This document shows, piece after piece, positions 55,163 through 64,000 of a DNA stretch of 64,000 nt; position 1 is the first letter of the stretch, and every line of letters begins with the position of its first letter. Made by a program: the position numbers and the translations under genes. Source of the DNA: Schistocerca nitens (taxonomy: Eukaryota > Arthropoda > Insecta > Orthoptera > Acrididae); assembly GCF_023898315.1 (NCBI RefSeq), contig NC_064619.1, forward strand, positions 349,132,650-349,196,649, in the 5' to 3' direction. A model generated the notes under the pieces. That model was not told the DNA's origin. It saw nothing but the letters and a program-made list of their open reading frames with translations, and made no database searches.

Positions 55163-56332
55163 TGTAACGTCTAGTAGAAAAAAAACATATTATGTAGTAA
55201 TGAGAAAATTATATGTACCAGAGTGTGTTATTGTATGAAATTATGTATTTTTTTAATTATTTATTTTTGAGAACATCTGCGTCGGCGAGTAATGAAACCG
55301 CCACAGATGATAAATGTCCAACAAAGATTAAAGTAGGTAACTAGTATATAATACGTGACAAACATTAATTTCTTTGTCTTCTACATCTGGGAGTCGAGCG
55401 AGTAAGATATCCTGTGTCGTAGTAGCGAACGCTAGTGTAGCATTCTTTTGTCGAGACTAAGAGATGTACGCCATTACGTGTGAATTCATAAAGGTGTGTA
55501 ACAATTGAAATATTTAAATGTTTTAATAGAGTTATTTAAATGAAAACTTGCATTATTAATTGTTAAAGCTTGCTTGCCTATTATCCCATCCTGTTGAGAC
55601 ATTTTTCAGTTATTTAAATATTATCTGTGGTGCTGAGCTGCGTGGCGAACGAAAGAGCCGCTGCCGCGGCGTATTCAAACGACTTCCAATATAGTCTATC
55701 ACACTGCAAGGAAGCGGTAAAGTAATAGTAAAATAATATTATTTCTTTTAGCTTCCAGACTTGCAGTGCAGATCAGCAGATTTTATGATGTGTTGCAGGT
55801 TGACGCGGGCTGCTGATAGTACATAACTCACAGTACAAATAAGTTAATGTACCGTCAAAATCTAACAGGAATCTTGCTGTGCTCCGTTCTGGTCTGGCAA
55901 ACTTTATAGTGAAAACGTATTTTTTTAATAAGAGTCTCATGTTCTTGTGCTAGTCGTGGTATTGAATGGTGTTTTACCGAGAAACAAAATCCACTGCAAA
56001 ATTTTGTTGTTGAACGATCATACGAACTGTAACATCAGTGTATCTAACATAGTAATTTCAATTTGCAATAACTATAAAGAAAGGAAGGTATGTTGATTTT
56101 TAGAATGAGTTACAGTCACGAAAAACGTTCCTTTAATTGTAGGCCAGATACAGAACAATAAGATCTCAATATATATATTTGGTTTTGTTAAAAGGTAATG
56201 ATGATAAAGAAATTCAAAGCACAGCATTGCTAAAAAGTATTTCGAGGCTCTTTTCATATATGCGTTGTTACGCTAATAATAGTAATAACAGAAAAGAGTT
56301 TATCACGAACCAATTACGACAGAGACGCGAAA
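55163..56332 (+). repeat. A1 3' LTR
   Basis: TGTAACGTCTAGTAG to ACGCGAAA, 1,170 bp against 1,168 bp for the 5' LTR. The first 390 bp agree closely with 12116-12507, and the remainder is clearly more diverged (for example CGTGGCGAACGAAAGAGCC versus CGTGGAGAACGAAGAGCC). It is followed by GGTT and the rest of the A3 3' region. Confidence 0.88.
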
Positions 56333-56336
56333 GGTT

Positions 56337-57780
56337 CCCCGTCACAATGCATGAAACAAATATTCCACAACGGTGTACTGTCTTTAAGGATACAGATTAT
56401 TAGCTGTGGAAGAAAATGCAACCTGGTTAAAAGCGTTTATTGTTCAGTAAGCCGTCGCTTCGCTGGTATGCACAGGATGTTTTGGCGTGATAACGGGTTT
56501 CTTGTGGCTTCACAAGTGAATCGCATTGTGACACTGGTATTCAGGGTTCGTCACACACACGTTGTACTACACACTTTCATTTGTTCTCACGGTCGATACG
56601 CTGCCAGAGCGTCTCTCAACACGCGAAAATGTTTCGGTTCACACACTGTAAACGTTTCCGTCGAGCGATGTTTGTTTGAATCGACTCCGAACGGATCACT
56701 AACTACCGTTTTTACACACAGTAAATTTATTGTTCGTTGAGCACTGCACTATGACAGTTAGTCACTCAACACTTGACTTATACCGACGTATATATTGGTG
56801 CAGATACAACAGTCAATTTCTGTCCCTACTACACACAATATTCCGTCCTTTCCTAGACTGTTTATGCACACAGTTTATTTTTAATGCATATCAACTGTTC
56901 TTAGCATAATCACTCTCATCTACATTGAGTCTATTGTGTTTACCATGTCATTACACACTTTTAATACTATTACTAGGCATATATGGCTTTTTTGTGATTA
57001 TTTAAAGGTGTGTGATTTTTGGTACATAGCTTTCTTTTCCTTTTTCAGTGTAGCTTGCCCGGTTATCACCCATCTAGCAAACAGATTTTACCATGTGCAT
57101 GACAGCTGGACTTGGGCATATTGCTCAATAAATACTTCATTTAGTACTTGTGTTATTTTTAATGATCTGTCCTACAGGACTACAGTGTAGTTTCCGCGTT
57201 GATTGACTTGATTCGCGTACCGCGTAATTAATATTCAAGGACGTGTACCAAGTACACGGGCTTCAATTGAAGCATCGATACATACAAAGCTTAGGTTACA
57301 CGGAACGGGTTTGTTTTTGATTGAATTCTGCTCCAGTGTCGTTCTCAGATCACTATTGGCAGTAACGTTACATCACATAATTGTTTCGTAGTACAAAGTC
57401 AATTTTTGGCCAGTAGAGACTCTCTGTCAGGCTTCCTTAATTCTAACACAATTACATCTGTTACATTACTATATGAAATTTCATTATTAATTGTACTTAC
57501 TTACTACAAATGAAAAATGATTCAAAAATTAATCATTATTTTATCAAAAAAAAGATTATTCATTGCTTGATGAGCATATAGTATTTTAATGACACTAATT
57601 GTCTGTAAACAAAGTCTTCCATTTGCATGCTATTGCTCAGTTCACTGATTCTACTTACATGCTATGCTTACTTATTTATGTTTTACTTCCTCAAAATTTT
57701 AAATACACACAAATTCTTTCTTAAAGCTCACATACTTATACTCTAAAACACAACTGAAATCGTCTTATAACTACTACTAT
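56337..57780 (-). other. A3 3' region, proximal part
   Basis: Reverse complement of the start of the family A 3' region (47337-48775 in A2), more diverged than A1 against A2. It includes the acceptor-like site in reverse (CTGTGGAAGAAAATGCA at 56404-56420). Plus-strand frames here (for example 56351-56740) are antisense noise. Confidence 0.75.
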
Positions 57781-58677
57781 TTACATCTGACATGTCATTG
57801 AATAAATAATTTTACTATCCCTCTCTAACATCCTCCGAATCTCTTTAGCCACTACTTCCCTCCTCGACCAAGGGATGGAGTAAGATGCGCGACAGTATGT
57901 TTTGTGGGGCATCACCTCTATGTGATAGTGGTACCCCTTGACTATTCCTGGTCGGTCGGTAAATACCATGGTATATTCCGATAGCAGCTGCGTCAACTGT
58001 TGCTTTTGTATGTTGCTTAAACCTTCAGATTCCTGTACTTTGGTTTGAAATGCATCAACATTTGTTTCAAAATTTCTATCTTCTATACTCGGATAATAGA
58101 GATCCGTCACAGGTGAATAATCATTGAGGTGTAGTACCCAGGGGTTCCTACATTTGATATTAATTCGGTTGCAACATGGCTCAAGTACCTCCTTCGATTT
58201 CATCATAGACAACTCAATCCTCCTACCTGTATTAACTATGCTTAGTTTTCCCGAGGAGAGGTCGATCAATGCGTCCCTCTCACGGAGAAAATCTACTCCC
58301 AGAATGCAGGCCACCTTTAACCCTTTAACAATGAGGAACGAGCTCACTATGGCTTCGCCCTCCTTACAAATCTCCACCTGCACCTGGTACTTAACTAATT
58401 GGCTATGTTCACTTATGGCTCCAGACACCTTACAATTATTAACCGGGAAAGTCGGTATGCTACCTCCTTTCCCCAGCGCTTTAAACAATTCTGTACTCAT
58501 TACACTCACTGATGCACCTGTGTCAATGATTATATTCACTGCAACATCATTGATTTTCGCTTCTATTATGGCTTGCACATTTTCGTTGCTATCTTTATTG
58601 CATTCATGCGGTTCGGTCAGTAGATCTTTATCCATACTGATACCGTCGTTGTATCGCAGCATATGTATTCCAGGCAT
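57781..58677 (-). CDS. A3 protease with truncated reverse transcriptase start
   Basis: Minus-strand frame of 298 codons from ATG at 58677. Protease motifs IIIDTGASVSVMS and ILGVDFL are present and uninterrupted. The early RT sequence continues to REVVAKEIRRMLERD, then jumps to the last few codons of the integrase region, shifted out of frame (SKIIYSMTCQM, stop). About 3.5 kb of pol is deleted. The breakpoints differ from those in A2, so the two losses are independent even though both begin in the same 50-bp zone. Confidence 0.85.
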   Translation of the reverse strand: MPGIHMLRYNDGISMDKDLLTEPHECNKDSNENVQAIIEAKINDVAVNIIIDTGASVSVMSTELFKALGKGGSIPTFPVNNCKVSGAISEHSQLVKYQVQVEICKEGEAIVSSFLIVKGLKVACILGVDFLRERDALIDLSSGKLSIVNTGRRIELSMMKSKEVLEPCCNRINIKCRNPWVLHLNDYSPVTDLYYPSIEDRNFETNVDAFQTKVQESEGLSNIQKQQLTQLLSEYTMVFTDRPGIVKGYHYHIEVMPHKTYCRASYSIPWSRREVVAKEIRRMLERDSKIIYSMTCQM

Positions 58678-59628
58678 ATTATTGTCATTCGTGTTGCTCT
58701 CACTCCACCCCTCGGCCAGCGATGGAGAGCATATCGAGGCCGATTCTAGTTTGTTGAATGGCTTGCTTGCGAGGTACTTGGACGGCTATTGTCCGCGACC
58801 TCTACTATGTGTAAGTTTTGATTTGTAGGCCGCCACGACTGCGCAATAGGCGCGTTTTGCAGTGGTGGTCTGTTGTTTTCGTATCGGTCATTACCTGGCC
58901 GTTCTGGGCTTGGTCGCTGATTCTGATTCCAATTGCGATTACTGTCGCTGTAATTGCTATGCCACTGACCTCGCGCATTTTTCCAGCGGTTGGTCCCTGG
59001 CAGTCCGGAATCGTACCGGTCGTCAAATCGACGCTTTTTATTATGGGACGGTTGCCCATACCTGTTCTAACTTCTCCCATTATTACAATTTTGCGAGTGC
59101 TCTTGCCGCTTGTTACCACCCCCACCATTTCCATGGTTGTGGTTTTGTGCACTATTATTTCTGTCATGTTTACACCCTGATCCATTATTCCGCGAGTGAT
59201 CACACGCTGCTTTTGCGTCTTCCTGGATTAAATCTATTGAATCTAGAACAGACAGGAATTGTTCCATGTCGCTCTCTGGTACGTGTATTAATTTCTCTTT
59301 GATATGAATGGGTAAATGTGATTTTAGGTGTCTTATTATGTCTCTTGGTGAGATAGGCACGTCCCAGTAGCGCGTTTTGTTTATATATTTCTCGAAATAC
59401 CGTCTCAGATTCCCAAGACCGGGTGAGTACGGTTTGGGATTGTATACTTCTTTTCTTAGCCGCTCTTGTATACAAGGTGACCGGTATTTCGACAAAAACG
59501 CCCTTTCGAACTGTTCATACGTCATGCAGCTGTCCGCTACTTCCGTAGCCCACAACGCTGCATCACCCTGAATGTATGACATTACGTATTGAATTTTCTG
59601 TGCTTCGTTCCACACACTAGGCAAGATA

Positions 59629-61049
59629 CACTCCTGGAAATGGAAAAAAGAACACATTGACACCGGTGTGTCACACCCACCATACTTGCTCCGGACACTG
59701 CGAGAGGGCTGTACAAGCAATGATCACACGCACGGCACAGCGGACACACCAGGAACCGCGGTGTTGGCCGTCGAATGGCGCTAGCTGCGCAGCATTTGTG
59801 CACCGCCGCCGTCAGTGTCAGCCAGTTTGCCGTGGCATACGGAGCTCCATCGCAGTCTTCAACACTGGTAGCATGCCGCGACAGCGTGGACGTGAACCGT
59901 ATGTGCAGTTGACGGACTTTGAGCGAGGGCGTATAGTGGGCATGCGGGAGGCCGGGTGGACTTACCGCCGAATTGCTCAACACGTGGGGCGTGAGGTCTC
60001 CACAGTACATCGATGTTGTCGCCAGTGGTCGGCGGAAGGTGCACGTGCCCGTCGACCTGGGACCGGACCGCAGCGACGCACGGATGCACGCCAAGACCGT
60101 AGGATCCTACGCAGTGCCGTAGGGGACCGCACCGCACTTACCAGCAAATTAGGGACACTGTTGCTCCTGGGGTATCGGCGAGGACCATTCGCAACCGTCT
60201 CCATGAAGCTGGGCTACGGTCCCGCACACCGTTAGGCCGTCTTCCGCTCACGCCCCAACATCGTGCAGCCCGCCTCCAGTGGTGTCGCGACAGGCGTGAA
60301 TGGAGGGACGAATGGAGACGTGTCGTCTTCAGCGATGAGAGTCGCTTCTGCCTTGGTGCCAATGATGGTCGAATGCGTGTTTGGCGCCGTGCAGGTGAGC
60401 GCCACAATCAGGACTGCATACGACCGAGGAACACAGGGCCAACACTCGGCATCATGGTGTGGGGAGCGATCTCCTACACTGGCCGTACACCACTGGTGAT
60501 CGTCGAGGGGACACTGAATAGTGCACGGTACATCCAAACCGTCATTGAACCCATCGTTCAACCATTCCTAGACCGGCAAGGGAACGTGCTGTTCCAACAG
60601 GACAATGCACGTCCGCATGTATCCCGTGCCACCCAACGTGCTCTAGAAGGTGTAAGTCAACTACCCTGGCCAGCAAGATCTCCGGATCTGTCCCCCATTG
60701 AGCATGTTTGGGACTGGATGAAGCGTCGTCTCACGCGGTCTGCACGTCCAGCACGAACGCTGGTCCAACTGAGGCGCCAGGTGGAAATGGCATGGCAAGC
60801 CGTTCCACAGGACTACATCCAGCTTCTCTACGATCGTCCCCATGGGAGAATAGCAGCCTGCATTGCTGCGAAAGGTGGATATACACTGTACTAGTGCCGA
60901 CATTGTGCATGCTCTGTTGCCTGTGTCTATGTGCCTGTGGTTCTGTCAGTGTGATCATGTGATGTATCTGACCCCAGGAATGTGTCAATAAAGTTTCCCC
61001 TTCCTGGGACAATGAATTCACGGTGTTCTTATTTCAATTTCCAGGAGTG
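59629..61049 (+). mobile_element. Tc1/mariner-superfamily transposon in A3 gag
   Basis: 1,421-bp element flanked by TA (59627-59628 and 61050-61051). The terminal inverted repeats begin CACTCCTGGAAATKGAAAWA and continue AGAACAC, about 27 bp with two mismatches. Removing the element and one TA restores the gag reading in the other orientation. GC-rich relative to its surroundings. One frameshift in the transposase makes it non-autonomous, but the ends look intact. Confidence 0.92.
59873..60894 (+). pseudogene. Tc1/mariner-superfamily transposase with one frameshift
   Basis: Starts at ATG 59873 (MPRQRGREPYVQL). The N-terminal helix-turn-helix region is FERGRIVGMREAGWTYRRIA ... STVHRCCRQW. A single-base change near 60145 shifts the frame just after TSK. 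The downstream frame is then open through to TAG at 60892. Catalytic residues are all visible: VVFSDESRF (first D), FQQDNARPHVS (second D) and SPDLSPIEHVWD (E). I count 32 residues between the second D and the E, whereas Tc1 itself has 34. The length of about 340 residues is typical of the superfamily. Confidence 0.9.
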
Positions 61050-62211
61050 TATTTTTAAAGCTTTTTATGAATACTACTGGGTGTACTGACTTCCATTCAG
61101 TAGTAAACGTTTGAAACTGCCTATTTTTTATCAAACTTTCTTCAACCAATATTTTTGGACTATACTGGTTTGCTCCCGGGACATAGGCTGTGTGCTCCAA
61201 ACCGAAGCTACAGCTCTTCGCATTATCGCCTAAAGATTCACCATTGTTGCGTCGCGTATAAGTTTGTGCGTTGCCAAAAACATTGGCTGTTGGCGACATA
61301 GTTTCATGTTCAAGATGTTTGCTGCTCTGTGCTAAAACCTTTTCCATGTCGGATATCCGTTTGTTAATATTCACTTGCCACTGTGGAATATCCTCACTGA
61401 GTATTTGTTTGATGGTTTGCACGTCGTTCTGTACCTGACTATTTATTGCGGTACTGAACGATTCGGAATCTCTATCTGCCATGGCTGCTTGTACCTTAGA
61501 ATTAATATTTTTGTCGATCCTACTCTCCTTCGGTTCTAGCCATGAGTTGAATTCGGTTTCAATTTTAGTCGCTTGTTCGTTCCACTTCTGCTCTACAAGC
61601 TGTGTGGAATCTATTTCTAGCTGTTCTAATCGGTTGGCTAAGACACCTATCTCGTCTACCCTGTTAGTGTTTGCTACTTGCAGGTTGTTGACCTGTACAG
61701 TCAACTCCTGCACGGCCTTAGGTATCGACTCATAATTCTGTTTCATACAGGCAATCTCTTTTTTCATAATTTCTAATGATTGCACAAGTTGCTGGTCCCG
61801 CTCAGCTTGCTGGCGATCCCGCTCAGTTTGCTGGCGATCCCGCTCAGCTTGCTGGCGATCCCTCTCAGCTTGCTGGCGATCCCTCTCAGCCTGCTGTTAT
61901 GCAAATTTTGACTGGTAATCCAGCACGCGCTCTAATATCGCCTGAAGTGAATACCCACCAGGCAGATTACCACTCTCTGGTTCCTGCTTTTCTGGGGTTG
62001 GTGCAATTTCTTTATCTACATCTACTTGAGCACTGGTGGGCGGTGGCATCACATCCTGTGCCCCTGCCCCTACATTTTCGCACGGTATATCCTCAAAGAG
62101 AGTACTTGTACTGCTTAATGCACCCGTTTCTACATTTCCTGCATTAACTAATGGCTGTTCCTCAGTATCCATATTGCTCGGACGTTGACTACGCAATTTA
62201 ACCACATTCAT

Positions 62212-62706
62212 AAATTACCTACTCGAACACAAGATCTGACAGTTTTGCCACTTGCACACAAAATATTTTAATTTATCTACAATACACTGCACACTAAAAA
62301 TTACTATCTACACTCAACTTTGCCCTGTCATAAACACTAACGTCAAACTACGTACACCACTAGCGATATGAGATCACTTCACTGGAGTTAAGCTTCTACA
62401 AACAGGACAACTACACTGTAGTCTTACCTTTATCTGATTTCGGGTTTCGGCTGCCCCCGGATTATGTAGTCGTTACAGTTTCTCAGTACTATCAGGATCG
62501 TTTCCTCTGACTCGCTTGCAGTAGTGCGTTTTTCCATGAAAGAATTTTTGTACATTCATTAATACATGTCATTAATCATGAGACACATACATACATTTAT
62601 CACTAAATACATACATGTATATAACAATAGACAATGAAAGAAAACACATAAAACAGTTATTTTCGTGGCCACTGCAAATTCGTGCCCCACGTTTTTGGGC
62701 GACAGT
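62212..62706 (-). other. A3 leader and damaged primer-binding site
   Basis: Reverse complement of the family leader. The donor-like AAAG|GTAAGAC is conserved (GTCTTACCTTT at 62421-62431 on the plus strand). The primer site at about 62683-62705 reads GCCCCACGTTTTTGGGCGACAG on the plus strand: compared with A1 it has extra T residues and changed bases, so pairing to tRNA-Lys is degraded. Confidence 0.7.
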
Positions 62707-63899
62707 TTTGCTTCGTGTCTCTTTTTTCTATTTGTTTTGTTTTATTATTACTATTATTATTCGCGTAACAACTCATATATTGAATGAAATATGTTACTAC
62801 GAAAAGAGACTCGAAATACCTTTTAGTGATGCTGTGCTATGCCTTTCTTTGGACCATTAATTTTCAACAAAACGGAATATATTGTGTTCTTATTGTTCTG
62901 GATCTGGCTTTCTATTAAAGGAACATTTTTTTCATTACTGTAACTCGCCATAAAGTTCAACATATCTTCCTTACTTTATAGTTATTGAAAAGGTTAATGA
63001 AAATTTCGTCGTTATCAATACTGATGTTACAGTACGCAATGATTGTTCAACATCATAATTCTGCAGTGAATTTTTGTTAACAGTAAAACAACAATAAGTA
63101 CCACGGCTGACACGAGAACATGAGACTATTATCGGAGAAAAAAGATGCTTTTACTGTAAGGTTGCCAGACCAGAACTACGCACAGCAAGATTTCTTTTAT
63201 GTGATGAAAATAAATTATCTTTTTGCACTATTAGTAATATATTATCAGCAGCCCGCGTCAACCTGTAAAACACATCATAAAATCTGCTGCTCTGGTCTGC
63301 AATTCCGAAGGCTGAAAGAAATAATTTTACTTCACTATTACCTGACCGCTTCTTTGCGGTATGATAGATTTCATTTACTGCAATTTAAATGAGCCGCGGC
63401 AGCGGCTGGTTCGTTCATAGCGCCGCTCAGCACCACGAATAATATTTAAACAACTGAAAATATCTTAAAGGGATGGGATAAAATACCGGGCAAGCTTGAC
63501 ATAAATCATAATGCAAGGTTTCACTAAGTAACTCTATTCAAAACATTTAAACAATTTGATTAATTACACACCTTTTTAAAATCTTGCTTAATGGCGTCCC
63601 TCTTACAAACTTGACAAAAGAATGCTACGCTAGCATACAATATCACGTCACAGGCTATCCTACTCACGTAACTCCAAGAAGATGACAGAGAAATTAATGT
63701 TCGTTCTGCATTATTTATACTAGTCACATATTCTCATCTTTGTTTGATATTTATCGTCTGTGGCGGTTTCAGTACTCGCCGACACAGATATTATCTAAAA
63801 TAAATAATAAAAAAGTACATAATTTTATACAATAACAAAACATGATACACAATGTTTTCTCTTTATTACATGATATGCCTTTTGCTAAGAGACGTTACA
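62707..63899 (-). repeat. A3 5' LTR
   Basis: Partner of 9964-11155 in the same orientation. On the minus strand it begins TGTAACGTC at 63899. Differences from the 3' LTR include AAATAGATGC versus AAAAAGATGC and GTACCATGGCT versus GTACCACGGCT. The frame at 63120-63392 is the counterpart of 10376-10648 and is not a gene. Confidence 0.88.
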
Positions 63900-64000
63900 T
63901 GATCCACTCATTCACTGAGTTTGCGCATATCGATTACATATCATTTCCCCACCTCAGTTGATATTTTCAGTTCTCCCTGAGCCGTGCACCGACTCATTAC
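63900..64000. other. Target duplication TGAT and right flank
   Basis: TGAT at 63900-63903 matches 9960-9963. The remaining 97 bases are ordinary flanking DNA with no identifiable feature. Joining them to 9963 would give the empty site. Confidence 0.8.

Larger units (their letters stand above)
12116..56332 (+). mobile_element. A1: full-length Ty3/gypsy element, split by B, C and A2
   Basis: The LTRs (12116-13283 and 55163-56332) flank a tRNA-Lys-type primer site, gag, protease, reverse transcriptase, RNase H, integrase and a long 3' region. The coding part is cut at 16643, 30709 and 42354 by three LTR elements, each with its own 4-bp duplication, and the pol reading resumes exactly after each. 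With these removed, A1 is about 10.8 kb and is the only copy here that shows the complete family A pol. Single-base frameshifts near 15147, 30310 and 51150 make it defective even apart from the insertions. Confidence 0.9.
58746..62211 (-). pseudogene. A3 gag, split by a Tc1/mariner transposon
   Basis: Minus strand from ATG at 62211 (MNVVKLRSQRPSN) to TAG at 58746-58748. A TAA replaces a CAA codon near 61895 (after QSKFA), at the start of the QQAERDR repeats, which are shorter than in A1 and A2. The transposon at 59629-61049 then interrupts FKN|ILPSV in the capsid-like region. A further frame change lies near 59070 in the Asn/Arg-rich tail. The plus-strand frame at 61776-62147 (repeated LAGDPAQ) is only the antisense of the coiled-coil repeats. 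Confidence 0.82.
9964..63899 (-). mobile_element. A3: outermost Ty3/gypsy element, minus strand, carrying all other insertions
   Basis: Read on the minus strand the order is 5' LTR (62707-63899), tRNA-Lys-type primer site, gag (62211 down to 58746), protease and start of reverse transcriptase (58677 down to 57781), 3' region (57780-56337 and 12111-11156) and 3' LTR (11155-9964). A1 interrupts the 3' region and a Tc1/mariner-superfamily transposon interrupts gag. Without insertions the element is about 8.3 kb. That is shorter than A1 because reverse transcriptase, RNase H and integrase are deleted, so A3 is non-autonomous. The two LTRs differ at roughly 15-20 positions by my hand comparison. 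Confidence 0.88.

Noticed and set aside
61776..62147. Plus-strand frame with LAGDPAQ repeats
   Set aside because: Antisense of the A3 gag coiled-coil repeats.

Overview
The window is eukaryotic repeat-dominated DNA, most likely from an orthopteran insect with a large genome (a Schistocerca-type locust is my inference). It holds two tRNA-derived SINE copies of a type I recall as common in locusts, decayed mariner-like elements, and arthropod-type Ty3/gypsy and Penelope-like elements. I found no convincing host gene exon, tRNA or rRNA gene, or CRISPR array.

Layout. Positions 1-9959 are flanking DNA with old small elements: an internally deleted mariner-like element (521-1047), SINEs (1975-2169 and 7484-7687), a decayed mariner transposase (2755-3720), a 104-bp tandem duplication, a foldback element (3931-4316) and a larger element with terminal inverted repeats (5805-6950). 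Positions 9964-63899 are one nested transposon cluster, and 63904-64000 is the other flank.

The nest resolves from target-site duplications (TSDs) at every level. The outermost element is A3, a minus-strand Ty3/gypsy copy (9964-63899, TSD TGAT). A1, of the same family but on the plus strand, sits inside the 3' region of A3 (12116-56332, TSD GGCT/GGTT). A1 pol is split three times: by element B (16644-29891, TSD ACAT), by element C (30710-42257, TSD ATTT), and by A2, another A-family copy (42355-50959, TSD CGCG). A Penelope-like element with a 614-bp inverted duplication of its own 3' end sits inside the gag of B (18314-20357). A Tc1/mariner-superfamily transposon sits inside the gag of A3 (59629-61049, TSD TA). 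Removing the insertions gives about 10.8 kb for A1, 8.3 kb for A3, 11.2 kb for B and 11.5 kb for C.

The elements code for Gag (coiled coils, then a capsid-like region, then an Asn/Arg/Gln-rich tail with no CCHC knuckle), aspartic protease, reverse transcriptase, RNase H and integrase. Family A puts pol in the -1 frame relative to gag. B and C instead keep pol in the gag frame behind a UGA followed by CU. A2 and A3 carry independent deletions that remove most of pol but keep gag and protease. B has the only pol frame that is open throughout. Family A also has a 2.4-kb 3' region with a small GC-rich ORF and splice-like sites found in all three copies.
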